Below are positions 22,640-32,001 of a stretch of DNA of 64,000 bases, one piece after another. A program made the position numbers and the translations under genes. The notes below the pieces were generated by a model. The model had not been told where the DNA came from. It ran no database searches and saw only the letters and a program-made list of their open reading frames with translations. Positions within the stretch are counted from its first letter, which is position 1; each line of letters begins with the position of its first letter. Source of the DNA: Oreohelix idahoensis (taxonomy: Eukaryota > Mollusca > Gastropoda > Stylommatophora > Oreohelicidae); contig JAMPIV010012152.1 of assembly GCA_024509875.1 (NCBI GenBank), positions 791,792 to 855,791 on the forward strand, given 5' to 3'.

Positions 22640-23533
22640 AATAGCTATTGATTGGGTTATGAGAAACTATACCCACAATGAACAATTGGGTATAAAATGG
22701 ACAAATGGAAAATTCCTGGGGGACCTGGATTTCGCAGATGATGTAGCATTCTTAAGTTCAACACCAAGACAATCCCAAGAAGCAATAAATAATTTGTGTC
22801 ATCTCTCGGTTAAAATAGGTCTCCAAATAAATGCCTCTAAAACTAAAGCTATGAACTTTTCTAACGAGACCTTTGATATCATCTTGAACGGGGAAAAACT
22901 ACAGAAAGTTGAAAGTTTCAATTATTTAGGCAGTAAAATGACTCAGGATGGTGACACAACAAGAGAAATCCATACTAGAATTGCTTTGGCAGCTAGCGCC
23001 TTCAATAGATTATCTAACATTTGGAAATTACGATCATTGAATATACATACCAAGCTTCGTCTGTTTAATTCAAATGTTATCTCAGTGTTAACATACGGCT
23101 GTGAGAGTTGGAAAATAACAAAATCATTGGAGAACAAGCTGAATACATTCGAGAACAAATGTCTTAGAAAACTCATGAACATCAGTTGGAAAGAATTCAA
23201 GACTAATCGACAAATAAGAGAAGACTCTAGGCAGAAATATGTCTCCGACTATATAAGGAAAAGACGATGGTCATATATCGGTCATGTCCTACGAATGCAA
23301 AACAACAGAATACCACTACAGGCGCTCACTTGGGTTCCTGAGGGTAAGAGGAAAAAAGGAAGACCAAAAGAAACACTCAGAAGAACAATAATAAGAGAAG
23401 GAAGAACGTTGGGCCTAAATAATGTGCAAGAGCTAAGAGGAGTGGCGTCACAACGAACAACCTGGAGAGCACTGGTTTCTGCCTTATGCGCCGTGTTTGG
23501 TGCTTAAAGAATTTATTATTATTATTATTATTA
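22640..23533 (+). pseudogene. RTE-like LINE 3' portion, long ORF, 5'-truncated
   Basis: A single open frame at 22659-23507 encodes the RT palm to the C-terminus: LDFADDVAFLSS (FADD codons at 22731-22742), NYLGSKMTQDG, VLTYGCESWKIT, NKCLRKLMNISWKEF, RRWSYIGHVLRM and GKRKKGRPKETLRR. The frame is open upstream to about 22645 (DWVMRN), where the element is truncated. After the stop comes an ATT repeat (23515-23533), the family's 3' tail. There are no internal stops, so this is a fairly young but incomplete copy that cannot reverse-transcribe. It interrupts the minus-strand CR1/L2-like LINE. It is a distinct family from the other RTE copies here. Confidence 0.9.
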
Positions 23534-23832
23534 ATACACGGATTATATATATAAGTTAGTGAATCACTAATAGCTGGTGCAGCATAACGCATTATTTGAT
23601 TGCTAATTCCATCAAGCCCTGATCTATTATCTTTAAGACCCAGAAGATAGTTATTCACTTCATAGACAGAAGATTACAGAAATTGTGAGAGATGAAAGCA
23701 TTATATGTACAGTTGTATGAAACCCTGATGATTGCAACTGAAATGTATTTAGGTTATGTTTTATGTTATCTTCTGATCACCATAGTTATATAGATTATAT
23801 TATGTTTATTGTGATATTTGTATCTCTACCAG

Positions 23833-24843
23833 GATCATGGGAAAGTGAGGTCAATTCTAACTTAGAGGGAGATCTTCACAAAGACTGGTGTCATTGTACA
23901 AAGAAAAAAGATCACCTGAAATTTACACCTGTAGACCAATTAAATGTCAACAGTCTTCCCCCTGATTTCCAAATCAGTGATCTAGTGGACTATATCCGAA
24001 CTGTGTCAGATATTACCGTCCGTGTGACACTTGAATATGTCAGTGAAAGGAGACCTGATACCATTCCTGGTACTAACATACCGGTACCTTACATGTTATC
24101 CAAGTACAGAGGCAGACGCATCACGAGTAAGGGGACTGGGTGGGTAAGTGAAGTGAATACATACCCAAACACATACAGTGAGAATAACACCTGCAAGTGT
24201 GAGGAATGTCTTAGCTCTACTTCACCACAAACACGGTTTGCTCACATTCACATACGAACAGCCGCTCATGTTGTCTACAATGACATAGAGGCAGCATACA
24301 CCACGTGTCATCTTTTCTTTGATAAAGGCGACAGCCCCGATCTCTGCACAGATGTCGTCACACTCAAGGGAATGTCACATGTGAGACGTAACCTTAAGAA
24401 AGACATAAGTGAGATGATATATGTGACTCATGACCTGAATGTAGCATACAAACTTGACATGATGGTGAATGACATGTATGCTCTATACAAGAGTGTAAGC
24501 GTTAAGTGCCACCAGATCAGGTGTGAGCAAGAGAGGAGACAATTTTCTGAAGGACACGCCGGACATGAGCAATTTATGTGTATTATAGTGTCCCATCCTC
24601 ACGGATGCAGCAAACAGGTCAGCTTAGGTCATTATGTCGATATACGGGATGTGAATGGCTGCAACAGATACACATACACTGCAGCGACATGTCCTGGATC
24701 TAGTGGGGCTTATGTGTCAGTTCTGGGGATGGCCAGAGATTGGTTGTGGAATAGACGAGTCCACACAGGAGGAAATTGTGAAAATAATAAACAACTTAAT
24801 TACTGTCGTTCCAGACAATAGCTGTCTATGTGTAGATAAATGA
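23833..24843 (+). CDS. Trypsin-like serine protease domain exon, copy 2
   Basis: Paralogue of 6502-7622 on the same strand. Homology starts right after CTACCAG (AG at 23831-23832), so the exon probably begins at 23833. The open frame continues upstream to an ATG at 23763, but that stretch is intron-like and unmatched in copy 1. The triad in order (numbering from 23763) is His169 in RTAAHVVYN, Asp224 in THDLNV and Ser314 in CPGSSGAY. The CxCxxC group is at residues 144-149 and SHPHGCSKQVSLGH at 277-290. The frame stops at 24821. A second frame to 24843 (NLITVVPDNSCLC) matches the C-terminus of copy 1 (NLLFVYPNNYLC), which implies a small frameshift near 24770-24800 in this copy. It may therefore be a recent pseudogene or a C-terminal variant. 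Confidence 0.7.
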
Positions 24844-25103
24844 ACAACGTGATGATATCAAGCTGGTTTATTTTAATTGGTTTCATATTTATACAAAACA
24901 TTATAAATATTAGTATTAACAGCAGTATAATAATCTTTGTACTCATCAATGTCATTACCATTACTGTAATCAAAAGATTATATTCATTGTCATCATTACT
25001 ATCAACAAAGTTATGGATACACCAGCATGCATAACAATAACACATAACAATAACACATAACAATCACAAGTTGTACTTTTCTTGCCCCAGTCACAACTTT
25101 CAT
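24844..25103. other. No identified feature
   Basis: AT-rich spacer between the protease exon and the RTE 3' end, with several ACATAACAATAA-like words at 25031-25065. Open frames on both strands are hydrophobic shadows of AT-rich DNA. Confidence 0.5.
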
Positions 25104-25151
25104 GGTAGTTTTTCTTCTTCTTTGATCCTTAGCCGCCGACCGTCAAAGCAG

Positions 25152-25466
25152 TCAGTGGCCATCACGCCTAGTGGCGTCTTGTAAGGCAACAACAAATTGA
25201 TTCCACTTTGCTCGGTCGGTGGCCATCCTTCGTACAGTGCCCCAGCCCCGGCCCATTCCCCGCATCCCAGCCCCTACAGTCCTCCGCCAGGTTGTTTTTG
25301 GTCGGCCTCGCTTTCGTTTTCCTTCAGGGGTCCAAAGCATAGCTGTTCTTGTGATGGCATCGGGGTCTCTTCTGAGGACATGACCAACCCAGCACCAGCG
25401 TCTGCCAGCTACGATGGTGCGCATGTCCTCTTGCTTGCTACGAGTAAGCAGATCTTGGTTAGTGAT
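25152..25466 (-). pseudogene. RTE LINE C-terminal region (separated from RT by element B)
   Basis: Minus strand. It encodes NQDLLTRSKQEDMRTIVAG, WCWVGHVLRRDPDAI, GKRKRGRPKTTWRRTV and WNQFVVALQDATRRDGH, followed by a stop at 25152. This is the conserved post-RT tail of the LINE ORF. The open frame seems to extend into the LTR to 25706, but that part is LTR sequence read by chance. Confidence 0.9.
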
Positions 25467-26610
25467 TGTAACTGTCTTTTTTTTCTTGTTGAGGTGATCA
25501 CTGGCCCAAGACAGTTTACATGTTGTTAGATGTGTAGTGCGAGCGTATGATGAGTTGAGTGTGGGTGCGAATGAAGACGCGAATGTGTTTAGGCTCGTAT
25601 AGATGTAGATCCTGCAACCCATACTCCCACATGCAGTAATCAAGGATGCTTTGACACTGCAGGCATGTTTCAAGACATTTATTGACGGGAACACACATAA
25701 TATCAACAGGAACAGTCAGTGTAACAAGGTCATGCTGACCTGACATCGATAGGTATACATTTGGCATTCAAAAAGGTAAACATCAGAATAGACGTGCATG
25801 GTCAATAGCAAAGTTCTTCAATAATGACAGTTCGTAGCGTCGCCCTTGGCGTCTCTGACTAAACGCGTCAGATGCCTTAGTTACCTTGACACACAGGTGC
25901 AACTTGGCACTCCCGCCAATTGCACATATCAGGCTGTAGTATAATAGCCGGAAGCACAGGCCTCGTCCTAACGTCGGCCGTGTACTTCTGTTAAATAGGT
26001 TATCATCAACCCTGCAGTAATACTTATTGTAGATAGAAGTTCCGCCAATCTGCGGCTCCCACAATATATCTTCGTCACTGGATTTCTGGACAATATAAGA
26101 CTAACAGTCTTGGATGGCTACCTCGAGCACAAATATATAAGTTCTGAAATGGCGGATCCGTGAACTGCTGTTCACCCTAGGTAATCCTTTACATGTTCTG
26201 CCACCGAAAAGCGTAATAATGCATAAAGGTCGGTATTACCTGGTAAATGAATCCTCAGAACTACACAAGGAATTCTGTCGTCATCCCGACGCACAGAGAT
26301 TCACTGGGGAAAACTGCCATAGCAGTTACTTCGAAGATTCTCCCCGAAAAACAATGGACTCTTGGTCCCTTCAGAAAAACAGGACCTCCCGGCTTCCCGG
26401 AAGTATATCTCACTCCCGCTTAAAAAACCTTCCCATAGGCCTACGCCGAACTGTCAACCTCTGACCCTAAAGGTCAAACACAATGAATGAATAAACAAGG
26501 GAAGACAACCCCTAATCACCCTGACATCGCAGGTAAAGACACAATTATACTTATGATACAAACATAAGCAAATAACTTGACAGATGACTCCGTCGAAAAT
26601 GACAGCAACA
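25467..26610 (-). repeat. Element B 3' LTR (left copy)
   Basis: 1,144 bp, same length as the right copy. Differences I noticed: C/T near 25627, G/A near 26308, T/C near 26441 and C/A near 26518. A short open frame (25783-26064) is shared with the other copy but shows no known motif. Confidence 0.96.
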
Positions 26611-26627
26611 TTACTACCACCCCCCTG
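26611..26627 (-). promoter_or_regulatory. Polypurine tract of element B
   Basis: On the minus strand, CAGGGGGGTGGTAGTAA lies directly before the 3' LTR start. It is the purine-rich RNase-H-resistant primer for plus-strand synthesis expected at this position. Confidence 0.8.
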
Positions 26628-27042
26628 TAAAAAAAAATGCAATTTTTTTTTTTTTTAATATGTTCATGAGCAAGATAGCACCAGTATCACTTCTGTGCTC
26701 ATGCAAACAATGAACCTAATATCAGGTACAATAGAAGAGGGTACAAATCATCTCCCAACATAGGAGAAAATATTTCCTTTAAGCCAAACAAACTAAGGGA
26801 TACCATTCAAGAAACCTAAGTTGCTGGCAATACCAATCATATATCAAACATTACTAAATAATATAATCATAGCAATATACAAATGTCAATGCTATTTTAG
26901 CAACATATCACTGATGGATGGACAAAATGAAATTTGTTAAATTATCTAAACATCATCCAAATACATTTGTATTACAACATATTATGATATTAAGGACAGA
27001 CCTAAGTCTGAAAATATATCAGGAAAAACTAGGACACAAGAT
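26628..27042 (-). other. Element B 3' untranslated region
   Basis: About 415 bp between the gag-pol stop and the polypurine tract, AT-rich, with an A/T homopolymer at 26629-26657. No open frame; no env-like gene. Confidence 0.7.
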
Positions 27043-30000
27043 TTAACTGGAATCATGTGGGCATCTAGACAATATGTCCGCCATCACATTATCCGAACCA
27101 CGGATAGCTCGCACCGTGAAATGGAAAGGCTGAAGAGCAATAGCATAACGAGTAGATCTCGAGCTCTTCAAATCCTTACTTTGCATAGCCGTAAGAGCTT
27201 TTTGGTCGGTTTCCATAAAGAAATGCGCGCCCAGAAGGAACCTTTGTAGCTTAAGAATGGACCAAACCATAGCCAACAATTCACGGTCCAAAACCGAGTA
27301 ATTCCTTTCTGCCGCATTCAGCTTCCTAGAAATATACATTACAGGATGCAGAGTTCCTGAATATTCCTGCATTAGTGCCGCTCCAATGCCAGTGGAAGAG
27401 GCATCACTACGAAGGACAAAAGTCTTATCAATCGTCGGTAGTCTTAAGATAGGATGAGATGAGAACAAATTCTTAACCTGATCCAATGAAGATTGGCATT
27501 CTTGGGACCAACGCACCATATTAGGAGAACCTTTTTTCAATAACGTTGAAAGTGGTGCCATAATGGAGGACAGATTCTCAATGAATCTTCCATAGAATTG
27601 TATCAATCCCAAGAGACTACGCACTTGCTTTTTTGTCTTCGGAACCGAGATATTTAATATCTTTGAAATGTTTTGGTCCTCTGTCTTCAACAGACCATGA
27701 CCAACTCGATGACCTAGGAAGGAAATTTCACTAAACCCAACAAAAGCTTTAGAGGGTTTAGCAGTCAAACTATGCTCACGTAGAGTAGATAGCAATTCCT
27801 TCAGACCCACATAGTGTTCTTCCCAAGTATCGCTGAAAAGACAGATGTCGTCTAAATATGCAATGACATCTGCACGATCTGATAGAATTCGTCGCATCAT
27901 GCGCACGAAAGTCGCTGGGGCGTTCATAAGCCCGAAAGGCATAAAATTCCATTGAAACAGACCCCTAGGTGTCGAAAAAGCAGTGAGAGGTTTGGCGTGT
28001 TCCGTCAATGGGACTTGCCAATAACCTTTCGACAAGTCTAGTTTAGTAAAGAATTTAGCTTTAGAAAGTCTAATAAGTAGATCATCTAATAACGGCATAG
28101 GTTCAGCATCGAACTTCGTAACTTGATTTAATTTGCGATAATCAACGCAAAGACGTATGTTATTGTCTTTCTTTCGAACAATAACTATCGACGAAGAATA
28201 AGCTGAAGTGGATGGTTCAATTATTTGTAGTTGAATCATTTCATCCAATTCTTTCTCGACTTGTGCTTGAAAATGAATAGGTATTGGGTATGGTCTTACT
28301 CTGATCGGATTACGATCAGTAAGTATGATGTCATGTTCTATGACATCTGTGTGTCCAGGAATGTCGGTAAGGACATCCTGATATGATTGTAACGTAGAGG
28401 ATACTTGACGTTGTTCCTCAAAAGACAAGTTAGAAGAGACTGTAACGTCTCTCCACGATTCCGTTGAAGTAAGTGGAATCGTAGGAAGAGGTAAGTTCAC
28501 GTCAGAAAAAATAGTTTCCTCATCCTGTATAACGGACAGGGATGAGATGTGACCATGTTGAACTGGAGAGTCGTCCGTCGCCTGGAAAATAGGCTGTAAA
28601 TAGTCTGGACGTTCAATAAACTCTGTTAACATATTTATATGGAAGGTTTTATGCCTTCCATCCACATCGACAATATAGTCGACATCAGAAATTTTCGAGA
28701 CTATAGTGTATGGACCCTTCCAAGAAATGAGAAGTCTATTCTCTCTTGAGGGCAGTAAGACATATGCTTTGTCTCCAGGACAAAGTTGACGTAGGCGTCT
28801 TTTCTTATTAGCAAATCGCCTAGCTTTTTCTTTCGCAAATTCGGAAGATGAAGTTGCTAACCTGCACGATTCGATAATCTTTTCTCTAAGAGCTATAACA
28901 TATTCATATGACGATTGTGTATCATCGTCAATATTATCGGAAGTTATCAAATCGTGTAACAAGGACATTGGCCCGCGCGGTTGCGCGCCAAAGACAAGTT
29001 CGAAAGGAGAAAACCCTGTATGCTCGTTGGGAACCTCTCTATAGGCAAAGAGGACTGCAGGTAAAACCCTGTCCCAATCTTCAGGATGATCCTCCGTTAT
29101 CTTGCCAAGTAAGTTCTTTAGTGTCCTGTTAAGACGTTCTACCAATCCATTGGACATTGGATGATAAATACTACTGAGAGACCTTTTAATGTCTAGCGTA
29201 GCCATTACCTGAGACATAACGTCCGAAATTAACTGAGTGCCGTGATCCGACAGTATTTCTCCGGGGAATCCCAGACGAGAAAATACGAGCCAAAGAGCAT
29301 CAGCGATATCGACAGTTGATATGCTCTTCAGAGGAATAGCCTCTGGCCAACGCGTGCACATGTCCACGCAAGTGAGGATAAATTGGTGTCCTCTGGCTGA
29401 CTTAATTTTGAACGGACCAATGATGTCTATAGCCATTTTCTGAAACGGCCGAATCGGAATATCTGCAGCCTGAATAGGAGCAGCATGTCTCGGACCCCTA
29501 GACTTGACCTCTTGACAAATTTTGCAAGATCGGCAATAAATTCGGATGTCTTTATTCACGAATGGCCAAAAGAATGACGCAAGGACTCTAGTTTTAGTTC
29601 TGGAAAAACCCATGTGTCCCGCACACTGAGAATCGTGTGCATGCCGAAGAATTAAGGCTCTCATACACTTAGGCACAAGAATTTGCGAGTGCATAGACTT
29701 GTCCGAGTGTTGTACCATTCGTACCAATATACCATTCTTCATAGTGATATACGATTTGTGATTCGTATTTTGATTGGGATCCCCTTTCTTTGCAAGAAGG
29801 AAGTATTTCTTCAAAGAAGGATCCTCTTCTTGACGTTTAACAAACGAGTCATGGGAAATCACCAAGTGCTCGTCTTGGCTATCAACTTCATTACTATTAT
29901 CAGATGAAGTTGGGGGATTAAGAGCTTGAGCTCTTGTCACCACTGCATTGACCGTTTGAATGTTTTTTTCTTCCCAACTAGAAATTTGTTGCGGGGTGCA

Positions 30001-32001
30001 TTCCTTAACCCCATGAATACGACCGATTATAAGATCCGCAATAGGATTAGGAAGAAGACATGCATGGACATCTCCTGTGAAGAAAGGAGTGTCAATCCTA
30101 ATAATAGCAGTAGGATAGCTTTCCATAGTACCACCAAATGTAACACATTTGATTGTTTTTCCCGTGGCACAGCAAGGATCTATCAGAGACTCCTTAACCC
30201 CGACGGTAGTACATCCCGAATCGAAAAGTACTGAGACTAGCCTATCATTTATTAGACCTTTATGTAAGATGAGAGATCCTCTCCCATCATGCGCAACTGT
30301 AGCAGGTAGAGCAGGAAGAGGGTGACCACAACTTAGCGTAGATACAGTTGATGAGTCAAACAATGTTAAGCATTGGGGGCATTCAGTTGCTCTCCCAAAA
30401 TCGAAAGCACAACCAGTGATAGCCCTAGAGTTACCACTATCATTTACTGTATTACAGGCTCCATCAAACTCTTGTTGCGCAGAGTTTGCCTGTTGGTAAG
30501 GTCTTTTTTTGTTAAACCTAGGTCTACCTCGATTATCATTTCCCCTGTAATTATTTCGACTATCATTTCCCCTGTAATTGTTATCATATTGCCTATTGTA
30601 ATCATCATTCCGGTTTGAATCCCGGTTTCTAAATTCACCATCGTCATAATCTTGACGTCGAGAATGATTACCTCGAAAATTTGAATAGTTATTATTTGGA
30701 TAGCCTTTGCGAAAGTGTCTCAAATTATTACCACTAAAATTACGAGAACTACCATCTTGTCTCCACTGCATAGACGAAGAACCATCATGTGTTGGATTAC
30801 TCCGCTTCTGAGTGTAATTTTGATTACTTCCCCTATTCCAATTTTGTTGAGCACCCTGAAATTTTTTTCTGAAATTAGGGCCATATGGTGTTGCCGAAGC
30901 AGCTGGCAACCCTTCTTTCACTTTAGAATTGCTAACTGTAGCATGGGGATGTGCTGTGGCATACTGACAACAGTATTCCTCCATTTCTTTTAAGTTTTTA
31001 GGCTTACGCTCATGAAGGAATGCAAGAAAAGAATCATTAACAGATGACAAAACCTTATCTCGCAATAATAAGTCCATTAGACCTTCATATGTTTTCTCAA
31101 TCTGAGACAACTCAACCCATCGTGTAAATGTACGACGTATCTTTGTAACAAAATCAGAGAAATCTACTCCATTTTCTGGCAACATTGTCCTAAAACGAAG
31201 ACGATAGTCTTCTTGTTTTAATTGGTATTTCTTTAGTAATGCTGCCCTGACAACATCATAATTAGTCCTCTCATGTTCGTCTATTGTCATAAGAGTAGTC
31301 ACTGTGTCACCTGTAAAAAATGGCATCAGTTGTTCAACATATTTTTCCTTTTTTATGTTATGCGTATCGCACAAAAATTGGAATCTATCTAGATAATCTG
31401 CTACGTCATCCTTTAAAGGATTGAAATGAGGCAATTTAATCCTACTAACAAACTCCTTTGTCGTACTCGAAGTTGTTTGCTGAGCACCCGTACTCGCCAA
31501 TTTCAATTTCTCTAACTCCAAAATTGCGAGTTTTTCATCAAGTTCCATCTTCTGTTTTCTTTCCTCATGTTCCATTTTTCTAATTTCAGCCTCAGCAGCA
31601 GCTTGAAGTTTTTTTTCCTCTGCAGCAGCTTGAAGTTTTTTTTCCTCTGCAGCAGCTTGAAGTTTTTTTTCCTCTGCAGCAGCTTGAAGTTTTTTGTCTT
31701 CCATTTCCATCTGGAATTTTCTTTCATCAGCTGCAGCTTGAGCTTTCCTCTCCTCAGCAGCAGCTTGAGCTTTTCTCTCCTCAGCCTCTCTTTGATACCT
31801 TCTTTCTTCAAGTTCTAATCTTCTATTCTCAGCTTCTAGCTTCTTTAGTTCAGCTTCTGCTTTCAATTTAATTTCCTCTTTTTGTTTCTTTTCTTCTGAC
31901 TTTAATGCAATGGCGAATTGAGCAGATGAATATTCTTCCAATTCTTTACCAGACTTACCAAGGGTCAACCCTTGCTGGATGAAGAAATCCAATGTAGACA
32001 T
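27043..32001 (-). CDS. Element B Gag-Pol polyprotein (gag, PR, INT, RT, RNase H)
   Basis: 1,652 residues, ATG at 31999-32001. Residues 1-170: Lys/Glu/Ala-rich coiled coil with four KKLQAAAEE repeats (103-136). About 185-355: gag core. 375-505: Arg/Asn/Gly-rich basic region with no CCHC knuckle. 541-559: CPQC...CGH zinc-like cluster. Protease: LFDSGCTTVG with DSG at 594-596 and LIIGRI flap-side motif at 657-662. Integrase: His787/His796 with Cys826/Cys829, then Asp859, Asp919 and Glu955 (D,D-35-E spacing) and the GPY module at 1096-1098. Reverse transcriptase: Asp1322 and YLDD at 1382-1385. RNase H: Asp1533, Glu1574, Asp1599 and Asp1642, ending 10 residues before the stop. All catalytic residues are present and no frameshift separates gag from pol, so gag and pol would be made as one polyprotein unless another mechanism adjusts their ratio. 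No envelope gene follows. Confidence 0.97.
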   Translation of the reverse strand: MSTLDFFIQQGLTLGKSGKELEEYSSAQFAIALKSEEKKQKEEIKLKAEAELKKLEAENRRLELEERRYQREAEERKAQAAAEERKAQAAADERKFQMEMEDKKLQAAAEEKKLQAAAEEKKLQAAAEEKKLQAAAEAEIRKMEHEERKQKMELDEKLAILELEKLKLASTGAQQTTSSTTKEFVSRIKLPHFNPLKDDVADYLDRFQFLCDTHNIKKEKYVEQLMPFFTGDTVTTLMTIDEHERTNYDVVRAALLKKYQLKQEDYRLRFRTMLPENGVDFSDFVTKIRRTFTRWVELSQIEKTYEGLMDLLLRDKVLSSVNDSFLAFLHERKPKNLKEMEEYCCQYATAHPHATVSNSKVKEGLPAASATPYGPNFRKKFQGAQQNWNRGSNQNYTQKRSNPTHDGSSSMQWRQDGSSRNFSGNNLRHFRKGYPNNNYSNFRGNHSRRQDYDDGEFRNRDSNRNDDYNRQYDNNYRGNDSRNNYRGNDNRGRPRFNKKRPYQQANSAQQEFDGACNTVNDSGNSRAITGCAFDFGRATECPQCLTLFDSSTVSTLSCGHPLPALPATVAHDGRGSLILHKGLINDRLVSVLFDSGCTTVGVKESLIDPCCATGKTIKCVTFGGTMESYPTAIIRIDTPFFTGDVHACLLPNPIADLIIGRIHGVKECTPQQISSWEEKNIQTVNAVVTRAQALNPPTSSDNSNEVDSQDEHLVISHDSFVKRQEEDPSLKKYFLLAKKGDPNQNTNHKSYITMKNGILVRMVQHSDKSMHSQILVPKCMRALILRHAHDSQCAGHMGFSRTKTRVLASFFWPFVNKDIRIYCRSCKICQEVKSRGPRHAAPIQAADIPIRPFQKMAIDIIGPFKIKSARGHQFILTCVDMCTRWPEAIPLKSISTVDIADALWLVFSRLGFPGEILSDHGTQLISDVMSQVMATLDIKRSLSSIYHPMSNGLVERLNRTLKNLLGKITEDHPEDWDRVLPAVLFAYREVPNEHTGFSPFELVFGAQPRGPMSLLHDLITSDNIDDDTQSSYEYVIALREKIIESCRLATSSSEFAKEKARRFANKKRRLRQLCPGDKAYVLLPSRENRLLISWKGPYTIVSKISDVDYIVDVDGRHKTFHINMLTEFIERPDYLQPIFQATDDSPVQHGHISSLSVIQDEETIFSDVNLPLPTIPLTSTESWRDVTVSSNLSFEEQRQVSSTLQSYQDVLTDIPGHTDVIEHDIILTDRNPIRVRPYPIPIHFQAQVEKELDEMIQLQIIEPSTSAYSSSIVIVRKKDNNIRLCVDYRKLNQVTKFDAEPMPLLDDLLIRLSKAKFFTKLDLSKGYWQVPLTEHAKPLTAFSTPRGLFQWNFMPFGLMNAPATFVRMMRRILSDRADVIAYLDDICLFSDTWEEHYVGLKELLSTLREHSLTAKPSKAFVGFSEISFLGHRVGHGLLKTEDQNISKILNISVPKTKKQVRSLLGLIQFYGRFIENLSSIMAPLSTLLKKGSPNMVRWSQECQSSLDQVKNLFSSHPILRLPTIDKTFVLRSDASSTGIGAALMQEYSGTLHPVMYISRKLNAAERNYSVLDRELLAMVWSILKLQRFLLGAHFFMETDQKALTAMQSKDLKSSRSTRYAIALQPFHFTVRAIRGSDNVMADILSRCPHDSS
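31606..31700 (-). repeat. 27-bp coding minisatellite in element B gag
   Basis: A 27-bp unit with a run of T on the plus strand and CTGCAGCAGCTTGAAG repeats about 3.5 times. It encodes the KKLQAAAEE heptad-like repeats of the gag coiled coil. The units are almost identical, so the expansion is recent. Confidence 0.9.

Larger units (their letters stand above)
21712..23660 (-). pseudogene. CR1/L2-like LINE reverse transcriptase, broken by two insertions
   Basis: Minus strand, read in three stretches. 23658-23534 encodes GLKDNRSGLDGISNQIMRYA and AISDSLTYIYN, the pre-palm region of CR1/L2/Jockey-type RTs. 22640-22231, in several frames, gives KIAKVYPLF, KYRPISLISL, then ICGAIFVDFRKAFDMLDHA (first catalytic Asp). 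22028-21712 continues with NLFANDCTIYTSD, DNLIKWSNEKGMQMN and KTKCMIISTRQR. The catalytic FADD is FAND here (codons at 21863-21874), a fatal change, and there are several frameshifts. The two gaps are a later RTE copy (22640-23533) and a small TA-containing element (22042-22217). This is the oldest layer at the locus. Confidence 0.85.

Noticed and set aside
23763..23832. ATG at 23763 as the true start of protease copy 2
   Set aside because: The first 23 residues are not matched in copy 1, and the homology starts exactly after a shared AG acceptor. A hydrophobic stretch there could mimic a signal peptide, so this is not fully excluded.
25152..25706. 184-codon ORF as one protein
   Set aside because: It is a chance fusion of LTR sequence (25467-25706) with the RTE C-terminus (25152-25466). 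The same happens at 34394-35236 on the other side.
25783..26064. 93-codon ORF repeated at 33723-34004 as a conserved gene pair
   Set aside because: The two are identical because they lie in the two LTRs of element B; there is no motif and the LTR explains the duplication.
31567..31818. Phe/Ser-rich ORF antisense to element B gag
   Set aside because: Shadow of the gag coiled-coil repeat.
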